Part shown: piece by piece, positions 27,910 to 36,124 of the stretch
How positions within the stretch are numbered: position 1 is the stretch's first letter
How the letters are laid out: every line of letters begins with the position of its first letter
Assembly (NCBI RefSeq): GCF_023656565.1
Contig: NZ_JAMOKG010000002.1
Location: 439,619-503,618, forward strand
Length of the DNA: 64,000 nt
Source: Flavobacterium tyrosinilyticum
GTDB taxonomy: Bacteria > Bacteroidota > Bacteroidia > Flavobacteriales > Flavobacteriaceae
Reading direction: 5' to 3'
Notes under the pieces: model-generated
Seen by the model: the letters and a program-made list of their open reading frames with translations, nothing else
What the model was told of the DNA's origin: nothing
Databases searched by the model: none
Translations under genes and position numbers: made by a program

Positions 27910-29688
27910 ATGCAATTATCAGTACTTTATAAAAAAATCCTGCCTTTTGTAAAGCCGTACAGAAAAATGGTAATTGCAACTTTACTATTAACTTTCTTAG
28001 GTTCGTTTGCAGCACAGGTAAATGCTGTAATTTTAAAATATACTGTCGATACTATAAATAATTTGATGGTAGCTCACGAACCATTATCCAAAGGATTTCA
28101 TTTACTTGGTATAATTAGTATTGTTTTGTTAACTAAAGAATTGGTTAATTCTGTAGTTCAATTTGGACAGAAATTCTATGGTGAAAAACTCCGTATTTTT
28201 ATTACGCGTGATATTTCTCAGACCATAGTAGAAAAAATTCTAAGTTACAGAATGGAGTTCTATACTTCAGATGAAAATGAAAGTGGAAAACTGCAGACTA
28301 GAATTGATGCTGGAATAAGCAGTTTAACCAGATTGGTGCAAAACTTCTTTATTGATATTTTACCATTATTTGCAAACGCTTTTGTGGCTTTGGTAATTAT
28401 GTTTTATGCCAATGTTTATGTGGGTTTGGTAAGTTTATGTATTATTCCGATTTATTTTTATATCAGTCAATTGCAGGCAACGAGATTGAGCGGATTCCGA
28501 CGAAGAATGCGTAAGTATCGCGAAACTAAAAATAATGGAATCATCAGTTTAATTGAATCGATAACGGTGATTAAGTCTTTTGTACGCGAATCTACAGAAG
28601 CCGATCGTCATGAAAGGATACAATTTGAAATGACCGAAAATCAGCTGCAAACCAGAAAAACCAGTTTTATTTTTGAAAGTATAAAAAGCTTTGTTGAACA
28701 GATAGGAGTAGTAATTATCATTATTCTAACGGCTTATTTTGTTTTGAATAATCAAATGACAATTGGTGCGATTATGTTTCATATTATGCTCTTTAATAAT
28801 GTTTCATCGCCAATTAGACAATTACACCGAATTTATGACGAGGTAAATGATGCATTAATTTATTCTGAAGGGTTCTTTGATATTTTAGAAGCAGAGCATG
28901 AGACAGAAACTAGCGGTAATTACATCCCGGAAAAAATTGTTGGATTAATAGAAGTGAAAAATGTAGATTTTGTATATCCAAACGGAACTCAGGCGCTTTA
29001 TGATATTAATTTCACTGTAAAGCCAAATGAAACCACTGCTTTGGTCGGATTAAGCGGTGCTGGAAAAAGTACCATTATTAATTTATTGGATAAATTTTAC
29101 TTGCCTTCAACTGGTCAGATATTTTTGGATGGAGTGGATTTAGTTGAATATAATACCGATTTTCTGCGTAAAAATATTGGTTTGGTGCTTCAAAAAAATC
29201 ACATTTTTAAAGGTACAATTTTAGAGAATATTTTATATGGAAAACCAGAAGCTTCAAAAGATGAAGTTATAGAAGCTGCAAAGCAAGCCTATATTCACGA
29301 CCAGGTTATTCAATTGCCCAAAGGTTACGATTCTGATGCGCATTTGCTTTCAGGTGGCCAACAACAACGTATTGCGATTGCTAGATTATTTCTCAAAAAT
29401 CCGCCAATTATTTTCCTTGATGAGCCAACAGCAAGTTTGGATGCTATTGCAACAGAACAAATTAAAAAGTCTCTGGATGCTATCAAAAAAGATAGAACCG
29501 TAATTATAATATCGCATAGTATTTCTCAGATTATCGACGCTTCTAATATTATCGTTTTAGAAAAAGGTAGATGCGTAGAAAAAGGAACTCATGACGAATT
29601 GTATGATAATAAAGGAACGTATCATCAAATATTCATGGCAATGGCGAACAGTTTAAACATTGAAAAAATTACACAGACTTTTGATTGA
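27910..29688 (+). CDS. ABC exporter, fused membrane and ATPase domains
   Basis: 592 residues: a type IV exporter membrane domain with six hydrophobic segments (about 20-300) and a nucleotide-binding domain (about 335-585). ATPase motifs: GLSGAGKST (Walker A), LSGGQQQR (signature), IIFLDEPTAS (Walker B), ISHS (H-loop). It works as a dimer in the inner membrane. The substrate is not evident; lipid or multidrug export is usual for this class. Its 3' end overlaps the convergent DUF2809 gene by 20 bases. Confidence 0.9.
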   Translation: MQLSVLYKKILPFVKPYRKMVIATLLLTFLGSFAAQVNAVILKYTVDTINNLMVAHEPLSKGFHLLGIISIVLLTKELVNSVVQFGQKFYGEKLRIFITRDISQTIVEKILSYRMEFYTSDENESGKLQTRIDAGISSLTRLVQNFFIDILPLFANAFVALVIMFYANVYVGLVSLCIIPIYFYISQLQATRLSGFRRRMRKYRETKNNGIISLIESITVIKSFVRESTEADRHERIQFEMTENQLQTRKTSFIFESIKSFVEQIGVVIIIILTAYFVLNNQMTIGAIMFHIMLFNNVSSPIRQLHRIYDEVNDALIYSEGFFDILEAEHETETSGNYIPEKIVGLIEVKNVDFVYPNGTQALYDINFTVKPNETTALVGLSGAGKSTIINLLDKFYLPSTGQIFLDGVDLVEYNTDFLRKNIGLVLQKNHIFKGTILENILYGKPEASKDEVIEAAKQAYIHDQVIQLPKGYDSDAHLLSGGQQQRIAIARLFLKNPPIIFLDEPTASLDAIATEQIKKSLDAIKKDRTVIIISHSISQIIDASNIIVLEKGRCVEKGTHDELYDNKGTYHQIFMAMANSLNIEKITQTFD

Positions 29689-30052
29689 AATAATTCAAAG
29701 TTATTGTTTCAAAAACAAAAACTGCAAGAATTCCAAAAGTATAAGCCAGAATATCTTCCCAAAGAAACCCTTGGCCTAAAACATATCTTCCAAAAAGTGT
29801 TTTTCTAAGTGCTACAATCCAATCGGCTTGATATAATTGTAGAAATTCAATTCCATAACAAATCAAAAGAGAAAGGAACGCAATCGCGAAAGCATTTTTG
29901 AAGGGAAGAAATATCCGAACCAGAAAATAAATCATGACAGCGTATAGAAAATCGCCAATCCATAAGGGGATAAAAGAAATTTTTCTAGAAAGGATTCCAA
30001 GGAAAATGATGCTTAGAAAAACTAGGAAATAGGTAATTCTGGTTTTGTTCAA
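29669..30052 (-). CDS. DUF2809 membrane protein
   Basis: About 127 residues with four hydrophobic segments. ISFIPLWIGDFLYAVMIYFLVRIFLP, YGIEFLQLYQADWI and LGQGFLWEDILAYTFG are the DUF2809 core. There is no upstream ATG. I choose TTG 30052 (MNKTRITYFLVFL) because the longer TTG start at 30109 would put a -7 promoter element (TATTTTTG, 30092-30099) inside the coding region. Function is unknown. Its end overlaps the convergent ABC gene by 20 bases, so no terminator separates them. Confidence 0.75.
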   Translation of the reverse strand: MNKTRITYFLVFLSIIFLGILSRKISFIPLWIGDFLYAVMIYFLVRIFLPFKNAFAIAFLSLLICYGIEFLQLYQADWIVALRKTLFGRYVLGQGFLWEDILAYTFGILAVFVFETITLNYFNQKSV

Positions 30053-30091
30053 AATAGAAATTACGGTATTAATTGTACATATTAGGTCGAA

Positions 30092-30099
30092 CAAAAATA
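30092..30099 (-). promoter_or_regulatory. Promoter -7 element TATTTTTG of the DUF2809 gene
   Basis: Minus strand, TAnnTTTG match, about 40 bases before TTG 30052. It helps decide that start. Confidence 0.4.
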
Positions 30100-30160
30100 C
30101 AAAACCCAATTAGATTCACTTTATTTCCTAAATTTATCGATTAAACAAACTATCAACCAC

Positions 30161-31339
30161 ATGAATGCAAAATTTTTTACTCTGATTTTAGCTTTGTTGC
30201 TTCTAGGAAATCAATGTTATTCTCAGAAAGACAAAACGTTTAATATTAAAAAACAATTGGATTATTGCACAGAGCAAGCTTCAAAAACCTTAAAAGTGAT
30301 TCCAGATGATGGAACTTCTCCGAGAACAGTTCCAAACGGAAGCAAAGAATGGAAATTTGTTGGCTATAAAGACTGGACAAGCGGATTCTGGCCTGGAGAA
30401 TTATGGTTTTTGTATGAAGCAACTAAAGATAAAAAATGGGAAAAAGAAGCCGATAAATTCAGTCGTTTTTTAACGCCATTATCTGTCAGCAAAGCGGGTG
30501 ATCATGATTTAGGTTTTCAGGTTTTTAATAGTTTTGGAAACGGATATAGATTGACTAAAAATCCAGAATACAAACAAATTATATTAAGGACAGCAGATAC
30601 ATTGGCAACGCTTTTTAATCCGAAAGTGGGAACCATTCAATCTTGGCCTCATAACAAAATGGGAGGGCATAATACGATTATTGATAATATGATGAATTTG
30701 GAGCTTTTGTTTTGGGCTTCAAAAAATGGAGGAAGTAAAAAATTATACGATATAGCAGTTAAACATGCTGAAACCACAATGGCCAATCATTTTAGACCAG
30801 ATAACACTTCGTATCATGTTGTAATTTACGATTTCGAAACTGGAAAAAAGATAAAAGGAAGAACAGCACAAGGATATAGCGATGACAGTATGTGGGCGCG
30901 AGGTCAGGCTTGGGCGATTTATGGTTTTACAATGACGTACAGAGAAACAAAAGACGTTAAGTTTTTAGATTTTGCCCATAAATTAGCTCGTGTTTATCTG
31001 GATAAATTAACTACAGAAGATTTAGTTCCGTATTGGGATTTTAATGCGCCAAATATTCCTAACGAACCTCGTGACGCTTCGGCGGCGGCTATTGTTTCTT
31101 CAGCGCTTTTAGAATTAAGTTCGTACACAAAAGACAAGAATTTAAAAGCTGAATATTTGACAAAAGCAAAAAAGATGATTGTGTCGCTTTCAAACGATTA
31201 TCAGAGTAATGATGTTAATTCGGCATTTTTACTGCATTCGACGGGACATAAACCTGCAAACAGCGAAATAGATTGTTCTATAAATTACGCAGATTATTAC
31301 TATCTTGAGGCATTATTAAGACTTCAAAAATTAAAATAG
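30161..31339 (+). CDS. Glycoside hydrolase family 88 (unsaturated glucuronyl/galacturonyl hydrolase)
   Basis: 392 residues with a signal peptide (MNAKFFTLILALLLLGNQCYSQ). The alpha/alpha-barrel of GH88 is recognisable from WTSGFWPGELWFLYEATKD, DHDLGFQVFNSFGNGY (with a candidate catalytic Asp), IIDNMMNLELLFWAS (the second Asp), GYSDDSMWARGQAWAIYGF and the terminal CSINYADYYYLEALLRL. It removes the unsaturated uronic acid left by polysaccharide lyases, in the periplasm here. No lyase or SusCD pair is nearby, so this is an orphan PUL-type enzyme. The next gene starts 6 bases later. Confidence 0.92.
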   Translation: MNAKFFTLILALLLLGNQCYSQKDKTFNIKKQLDYCTEQASKTLKVIPDDGTSPRTVPNGSKEWKFVGYKDWTSGFWPGELWFLYEATKDKKWEKEADKFSRFLTPLSVSKAGDHDLGFQVFNSFGNGYRLTKNPEYKQIILRTADTLATLFNPKVGTIQSWPHNKMGGHNTIIDNMMNLELLFWASKNGGSKKLYDIAVKHAETTMANHFRPDNTSYHVVIYDFETGKKIKGRTAQGYSDDSMWARGQAWAIYGFTMTYRETKDVKFLDFAHKLARVYLDKLTTEDLVPYWDFNAPNIPNEPRDASAAAIVSSALLELSSYTKDKNLKAEYLTKAKKMIVSLSNDYQSNDVNSAFLLHSTGHKPANSEIDCSINYADYYYLEALLRLQKLK

Positions 31340-31345
31340 AATATT

Positions 31346-31753
31346 ATGCTAAAGAAAATAAGCCAAATTGCTTTCGCAATAATGATGGTATTAATGCTTG
31401 CGAGCTGTAAAAATACCAAACAGAAACTTCAAGAATATGTTGTTACGTACAACAAAAGCATTGCTCCAAGTTTTAGAGCCGAAAATGTAACGCTTACTAC
31501 CGCAAGAGGTTATATTAATGATAATAAAATTGAATTGCGATTTGAAACTGGTTTAGACCAAAATGAAGGCAATAAATTAGCTTCTTCTATATCATTTGTA
31601 AGATTGATAAGATCAATGATTGAAAAAGATCAGATTCCAAGACAATTAATAGAAGAGGGAGTTCAATTTGATGTTTACTTTTTAGCAAATGATAATACTG
31701 TTTTAGATAAAGAGGTGCTCACAGGAGAATCTCTTAAATATATTTTGAAATAA
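31346..31753 (+). CDS. Small lipoprotein, copy 1 of a tandem pair
   Basis: 135 residues with a lipoprotein signal ending VLMLASCKNTKQK. It is clearly paralogous to the gene at 32018: both share CKNTKQK, YINDNKIELR/FLNDNKIEIR, EGNKLAS/DANKLAY, EKDQIPRQLIEEGVQFDVYFLANDN/KNDQISSSLIAEGVKFDVYFLAYNN. No known domain is recognised. It follows the GH88 gene by 6 bases and a terminator follows it, so it is the last gene of that transcript. Confidence 0.75.
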   Translation: MLKKISQIAFAIMMVLMLASCKNTKQKLQEYVVTYNKSIAPSFRAENVTLTTARGYINDNKIELRFETGLDQNEGNKLASSISFVRLIRSMIEKDQIPRQLIEEGVQFDVYFLANDNTVLDKEVLTGESLKYILK

Positions 31754-31799
31754 TAGATCGATTAAAAAAAATAAAATATTTTTAAATTCTTACATATTG

Positions 31800-31836
31800 A
31801 AAGTCTCTTTAAAGTTTATTTAAAGAGACTTTTTTG
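31800..31836 (+). terminator. Terminator after lipoprotein copy 1
   Basis: Perfect 14-bp stem AAAGTCTCTTTAAA / TTTAAAGAGACTTT with a short loop and T tract. Confidence 0.8.
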
Positions 31837-31955
31837 TATTTACAGCTAAAAATTAAAATTTAAAATAGCTTTTTTATTCTTACAAATATTTGCATTTTAC
31901 GAGTATAAACGGTTTGCATTCAAAGAATTACATATGTCTTTTTTATAAATTCATA

Positions 31956-31986
31956 TTGGTTTTATGTTATAAATTAATTATGTTTG
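31956..31986 (+). promoter_or_regulatory. Promoter TTG-N20-TATGTTTG of lipoprotein copy 2
   Basis: TTG 31956-31958 and TATGTTTG 31979-31986 match both consensus halves, 31 bases before ATG 32018. Copy 2 therefore has independent expression from copy 1. Confidence 0.65.
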
Positions 31987-32017
31987 AGTTAAAAAATAAA
32001 TATTAAACCAAAAAATT

Positions 32018-32449
32018 ATGAAAAAAATTACCCAAATCGCATTTGCAATTGCTTTTGCATTATTTTTAGTAAGCTGTAAAAATACCAAGCAGAAAATTCA
32101 GGAACATGTAAGTAATTACAATAATTCTTCTTCTATAAAGGGAAGTGGAATTACGAGCACATCGGCAAAAGCTTTTCTAAATGATAATAAAATCGAAATT
32201 AGAATTGAAACAAATTTGGAAGAAAACGATGCAAACAAATTAGCCTACAAAGAATCTTTTCCAGATTTGTTAAAAGAGATGATCAAGAATGACCAAATTT
32301 CATCTTCTCTTATTGCTGAAGGAGTAAAGTTCGACGTCTATTTCTTAGCTTATAATAATGCTATTTTGGCACAAGAAGTAGTAGATAAAGAAGAATTAGC
32401 GGCTTTAGAAGGAAATACCAGCGCAGGTAAAGAAACAGCGAAATTATAA
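32018..32449 (+). CDS. Small lipoprotein, copy 2 of a tandem pair
   Basis: 143 residues, lipobox LFLVSCKNTKQK. Paralogous to 31346 over its full length, with an extra Ser-rich insertion after the lipobox (NNSSSIKGSG) and a longer C-tail (EELAALEGNTSAGKETAKL). It has its own promoter and terminator, unlike copy 1, which rides on the GH88 transcript. Function is unknown. Confidence 0.75.
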   Translation: MKKITQIAFAIAFALFLVSCKNTKQKIQEHVSNYNNSSSIKGSGITSTSAKAFLNDNKIEIRIETNLEENDANKLAYKESFPDLLKEMIKNDQISSSLIAEGVKFDVYFLAYNNAILAQEVVDKEELAALEGNTSAGKETAKL

Positions 32450-32468
32450 CCCAAATAGTATAGAAAAA

Positions 32469-32498
32469 AAATCCTCTTCAATTGAAGAGGATTTTTTT
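32469..32498. terminator. Bidirectional terminator
   Basis: Perfect 13-bp palindrome AAATCCTCTTCAA / TTGAAGAGGATTT followed by T, between the convergent lipoprotein and glutamate-synthase-like genes. Confidence 0.85.
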
Positions 32499-34011
32499 AT
32501 GAGAACTGGGTAACGTTTTTCAAATTATCAGGGAAATAGAGTTCAGATAAATTGGTAAACTCATCTCCACGCATAAAAATGTTGATATCAACATCAGCAA
32601 ATGACGTTTTTCCAGCAGCAGCTAAAAGTTCATTTGCAGAGTGAAGTGTATTTTTATGAAAGTGAAATACCCTTTCTGATTTATCGGTAACAACCAAACC
32701 TTTCATCAGCATTTTATTTTGAGTTGCCACTCCTGTTGGGCATTCATTATTATGACAGCGTAAGGCCTGAATGCAACCTAAAGAAAACATAAATCCTCTC
32801 GCACTATTACACATATCTGCACCCAAAGCAATCGCGTGTAAAATGGAATAGCCAGAAATAATTTTTCCGCTTCCAATAATGCGCATTTTATCGCGAATAC
32901 CTAAACGCACCAAAGTTTTATTCACAAAAATCAATGCAGGCTCAAAAGGCATTCCGACACCATCTGCAAATTCAAGAGGAGCAGCACCTGTTCCGCCTTC
33001 TGCACCGTCAACAGTTATAAAATCTGGATAGGTGTCTTCATTGATCATTTCCTGACAAATAGCTTCAAATTCGGCTGTATTTCCAATGCATAATTTAAAT
33101 CCGATTGGTTTGCCATTAGATAGATCACGTAATTGTTTAATAAACTGAATTAATCCGTTAGCATCAGAAAAAGCGTGATGTCCAGGAGGAGAAAGAATCA
33201 TAGTGTGCGGTACAACACCTCTAATTTTAGCAATCTGTTCTGTGTTTTTCTTAGCTGGAAGAACACCTCCGTGACCTGGTTTTGCACCTTGAGAAAGCTT
33301 AATCTCGATCATTTTTACGTTTGGAAGATTTGCTTTTTCTGAGAAGTTTTCGGGACTGAAATTACCTTCGGCATCTCGACAGCCAAAATAACCTGTTCCA
33401 ATCTGCCAGGTAATATCTCCGCCACCTTCAAGGTGAAACTCAGTTAATCCACCTTCTCCCGTATTTTGGTAGAAATTTCCCTTTTTTGCTCCAATATTGA
33501 TGGCGCGAACTGCATGTTCGCTCAACGAACCAAAACTCATTGCGGAAACATTAAATAAAGAAGCAGAATAAGGCTGTTTACAATCTTTTCCTCCAACCAA
33601 AACACGAGGTAATTCTTCGTTTACTTTTGCCGGGAAAATAGAATGTTTTATTCCTTCGTAACTTTCTGTATTTAAGTTTAATTGCGTTCCGAACGGAGTA
33701 CTCGAATCAATGTTTTTTGCTCTTTGATAAACTAATGAACGCTGGTTTCTAGAAAAAGGTTTTCCGTCTGTAGATCTTTCGATAAAATATTGCTGAATCT
33801 CAGGCGCGATCATTTCAAATAAATATCTGAAATAACCCAAAACAGGAAAGTTTCTTAAAATAGCATGTTTTTCCTGAGAGGCATTGTAAGCTCCGACAAT
33901 TAGCAAAAGCGGAATAATAAATACGAGTAAATAACCTCGTCCAGTGTAATAATAAATTGCAGCAACAATTAGAAACAATAAGAATCCGTAAATAAAGAAT
34001 TTTTTTCTCAT
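32497..34011 (-). CDS. FMN-binding glutamate synthase-like protein, membrane anchored
   Basis: 504 residues. Two N-terminal hydrophobic segments (about 5-20 and 27-41) precede the Glu_synthase FMN domain: MSFGSLSEHAVRAINIGAKKGNFYQNTGEGGLTEFHLEGGGDI, PGHGGVLPAKKNT, VDGAEGGTGAAP, and the iron-sulfur site MFSLGCIQALRCHNNECPTGVATQ with three Cys. The amidotransferase and structural domains of true GltB are absent, so this is the stand-alone archaeal-type/GltB2-like form. The in vivo reaction is unknown; glutamate synthesis is not assured. Confidence 0.9.
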   Translation of the reverse strand: MRKKFFIYGFLLFLIVAAIYYYTGRGYLLVFIIPLLLIVGAYNASQEKHAILRNFPVLGYFRYLFEMIAPEIQQYFIERSTDGKPFSRNQRSLVYQRAKNIDSSTPFGTQLNLNTESYEGIKHSIFPAKVNEELPRVLVGGKDCKQPYSASLFNVSAMSFGSLSEHAVRAINIGAKKGNFYQNTGEGGLTEFHLEGGGDITWQIGTGYFGCRDAEGNFSPENFSEKANLPNVKMIEIKLSQGAKPGHGGVLPAKKNTEQIAKIRGVVPHTMILSPPGHHAFSDANGLIQFIKQLRDLSNGKPIGFKLCIGNTAEFEAICQEMINEDTYPDFITVDGAEGGTGAAPLEFADGVGMPFEPALIFVNKTLVRLGIRDKMRIIGSGKIISGYSILHAIALGADMCNSARGFMFSLGCIQALRCHNNECPTGVATQNKMLMKGLVVTDKSERVFHFHKNTLHSANELLAAAGKTSFADVDINIFMRGDEFTNLSELYFPDNLKNVTQFS

Positions 34012-34047
34012 GTTTTTAAAAAATTAAATAGGGAATAAATGCGATAA

Positions 34048-34827
34048 TTAGTTGAATCTTAAACGTACATAAACGTGTTTGATTCCTTTTTTGTCTGACT
34101 CTCTTTCATCGATTTCCAAAATATCAGTCAATGATTTAAGCATTGGTGTCAATTTAGAGAAACCATAATTTCGAGGGTCAAATTCTGGTTTTTTCTTCAC
34201 AATCAGATTTCCGACATCTCCCAAAAATGCCCAGCCATCATCATCTTCAATATCTTCGATGGTAGCTTCAATGAGCTCAATAGTCTGTTTGTCAATTTTA
34301 TGAAGTGCTTTTTCAGCAGGTTTTTCAGCAGGTTTTTTGGTGTCAGTGGCAACTGTTTTTGGTTTTTTCTTTTGAATGGCGCCATCTAAAACTTCAATGT
34401 AAATAAATCGGTCGCAGGCTACAATAAATGAACTCGGTGTCTTCTTTTCGCCTATGCCAATTACTTTCATGCCAGACTCTCGAAGCCGAATGGCAAGACG
34501 TGTAAAATCACTGTCGCTGGAAACAATACAGAATCCGTCTAATTTTCCAGAGTATAGCAAATCCATTGCGTCAATAATTAATGCAGAATCGGATGAATTT
34601 TTTCCAACCGTGTAACTATATTGCTGAATAGGGGTAATGGCATGTTCTAATAAAACGCCTTTCCAACCATTTGCATTTGGTTTTGTCCAGTCGGCATAAA
34701 TCCTTTTCGTAGTGGGCGTTCCCAATTTTGCAATTTCTTCCATCATGCCTTTTACATTGCTGTATGGCACATTGTCTGCATCAATAAGGACTGCCAGTTT
34801 TAAATCTTTTGAATTGCTTAAAGGCAT
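34048..34827 (-). CDS. NYN-domain (LabA/DUF88) putative RNase with C-terminal LOTUS/OST-HTH domain
   Basis: 259 residues. The NYN PIN-like nuclease domain (about 8-152) has AVLIDADNVPYSN and CIVSSDSDFTRLAIRLRESGMKVIGIGEKKTP, with the conserved acidic residues. A Lys/Pro-rich linker (about 153-178) leads to an OST-HTH/LOTUS domain (about 180-258: GWAFLGDVGNLIVKKKPEFDPRNYGFSKLTPMLKSL). This architecture is thought to act on RNA in a regulated manner. No partner gene is adjacent. Confidence 0.92.
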   Translation of the reverse strand: MPLSNSKDLKLAVLIDADNVPYSNVKGMMEEIAKLGTPTTKRIYADWTKPNANGWKGVLLEHAITPIQQYSYTVGKNSSDSALIIDAMDLLYSGKLDGFCIVSSDSDFTRLAIRLRESGMKVIGIGEKKTPSSFIVACDRFIYIEVLDGAIQKKKPKTVATDTKKPAEKPAEKALHKIDKQTIELIEATIEDIEDDDGWAFLGDVGNLIVKKKPEFDPRNYGFSKLTPMLKSLTDILEIDERESDKKGIKHVYVRLRFN

Positions 34828-34963
34828 TTGTTAAATATTTAAAATTTAATACTCTCAAAGTTAAAATTAAAATTGGGTTTTATAAGAATTCAATGATGAA
34901 TATGTGTAATTATTAGTACTAATTAGTTTCATTATAAATAATATTTAATAGGTGGAAAATTAA

Positions 34964-34985
34964 TTAAAGATAAATTTGTCTTTTA
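34964..34985. promoter_or_regulatory. 22-bp palindromic operator, copy 1 (upstream of the Rrf2 gene)
   Basis: TTAAAGATAA-AT-TTGTCTTTTA. The right arm is identical to that at 36091-36100. It overlaps the TTG -33 box (34976-34978) of the promoter ending in TATCTTTG at 34999-35006, the right place for autorepression by the adjacent Rrf2 protein. Similar sites precede norB and nirK. Confidence 0.65.
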
Positions 34986-35006
34986 TATAAAACCTTTCTA
35001 TCTTTG
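34976..35006 (+). promoter_or_regulatory. Promoter TTG-N20-TATCTTTG of the Rrf2 operon
   Basis: Both consensus halves match (34976-34978 and 34999-35006), 22 bases before ATG 35028. Confidence 0.65.
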
Positions 35007-35027
35007 TCAGGAATTAATTAAGGATGT

Positions 35028-35477
35028 ATGTTTTCAAAAGCGTGTGAATATGGAATAAGAGCTTCAATATTTATTGCAACCAAATCTTCTAAAGGGATTA
35101 GAGTTGGGATAAAAGACGTTGCGAAAGAGATTGATTCGCCAGAACCCTTTACAGCCAAGATTATGCAGATTTTAACCAAAAACGGCATAATTAATTCGAC
35201 AAAAGGAGTAGGAGGCGGATTTGAAGTTTCGCCAGAGGCAGCAAAATCGATTAAATTAATTCAGATTGTAGATGCTATTGATGGAAACAAAATTTATAGT
35301 GGCTGCGGAATTGGGTTAAAAGAATGCTCCGAAGAACATCCGTGCCCAGTTCACCACGAGTTCAAGAAAATACGAGGACTGCTGTTAGAAATGCTTAAAA
35401 ATACAACTTTAGAGCAGCTAGCTTCTGATGTAAAATCGGGAGATTTCTTTCTCAAAGCGACAAATGCGAACAATTAA
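35028..35477 (+). CDS. Rrf2-family transcriptional regulator, probable NO/Fe-S sensor
   Basis: 149 residues. The winged helix covers about 1-75 (FSKACEYGIRASIFIA, GVKDVAKEIDSPEPFTAKIMQILTKNGIINSTKGVGGGF). The sensor loop has three Cys at 93, 100 and 106 (CGIGLKECSEEHPC, spacing CX6CX5C), close to the Fe-S ligand set of NsrR and IscR. NsrR-type proteins lose repression when NO attacks the cluster. Position at the head of a nitrite/NO gene cluster, and palindromes shared by its own promoter, norB and nirK, make it the likely regulator of that set. An IscR role is less likely as no isc genes are near. Confidence 0.88.
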   Translation: MFSKACEYGIRASIFIATKSSKGIRVGIKDVAKEIDSPEPFTAKIMQILTKNGIINSTKGVGGGFEVSPEAAKSIKLIQIVDAIDGNKIYSGCGIGLKECSEEHPCPVHHEFKKIRGLLLEMLKNTTLEQLASDVKSGDFFLKATNANN

Positions 35478-35497
35478 TATTATTAAATATCTTAAAA

Positions 35498-36025
35498 ATG
35501 AATACAAAAACCAAAATTTCAGTATTAATCCTGATGGGATTTTTAGCAGTTACTTCTTGTGGTAAAAAAGAAACAGCTCCAGCTGAATCAACAGTAACAA
35601 CCGAAACATCTACTGAAGGTGAACCAGCTCCAACAGCTGCTCCGACAGAGGAAAATGTTTTAGTTATTGAAGGAAATGACCAAATGCAGTTTAATACAAG
35701 TGAATTGAAAGCTGTTGCTGGAAAACCAATCAAATTGACTTTGAAACACGTTGGTAAAATTCCAAAAGAAGCAATGGGACACAATTTAGTGATTTTACAA
35801 GAAGGAACAGATCAAGCTGCTTTTGCTTTAAAAGCTAATGATGCCAAAGCGACTGATTATATTCCTGAATCTGAAAAAGCTTCAATCATTGCACACACTA
35901 AATTAATTGGTGGTGGAGAAGAAGACACAATCGAGTTTACAATTGATAAAAAAGGATCATACCCATTTATTTGCTCTTTCCCTGGTCACGTAGCCATGAT
36001 GAAAGGTGTATTAATTGTTGAGTAA
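35498..36025 (+). CDS. Azurin/auracyanin-like cupredoxin lipoprotein
   Basis: 175 residues. Lipobox VTSCGKKE (Cys21), a Thr/Glu/Pro/Ala-rich tether (about 25-52), then an azurin-type cupredoxin fold. All type 1 copper ligands are present: His95 (AMGHNLVIL), Cys159, His164 and a Met at 167 or 168 (ICSFPGHVAMM). It starts 20 bases after the Rrf2 gene. As a membrane-tethered periplasmic blue-copper protein it probably carries electrons to NirK or another reductase of this cluster. Confidence 0.93.
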   Translation: MNTKTKISVLILMGFLAVTSCGKKETAPAESTVTTETSTEGEPAPTAAPTEENVLVIEGNDQMQFNTSELKAVAGKPIKLTLKHVGKIPKEAMGHNLVILQEGTDQAAFALKANDAKATDYIPESEKASIIAHTKLIGGGEEDTIEFTIDKKGSYPFICSFPGHVAMMKGVLIVE

Positions 36026-36032
36026 ATAACAT

Positions 36033-36068
36033 AAACTCCAAATGCTGTAAATAGGTTTGGAGTTTTTT
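36033..36068 (+). terminator. Terminator after the cupredoxin gene
   Basis: AAACTCCAAA / TTTGGAGTTT perfect 10-bp stem with T tract. It makes norB a separate transcript. Confidence 0.75.
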
Positions 36069-36078
36069 TAAAAACAAA

Positions 36079-36100
36079 TAAAAGATAATTTTGTCTTTTA
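36079..36100. promoter_or_regulatory. 22-bp palindromic operator, copy 2 (norB promoter)
   Basis: TAAAAGATAA-TT-TTGTCTTTTA, a dyad with one mismatched pair. It contains the -7 match TAATTTTG (36086-36093), so a bound repressor would cover the promoter. It ends 24 bases before the norB ATG at 36125. Confidence 0.7.
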
Positions 36101-36124
36101 TTGATCAATTTCCCCCCAAAAGAA

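Noticed and set aside
36101..36124. TTG start for norB giving MINFPPKE before the ATG
   Set aside because: It directly abuts the operator and would leave almost no leader; ATG 36125 gives a normal qNorB N-terminus.
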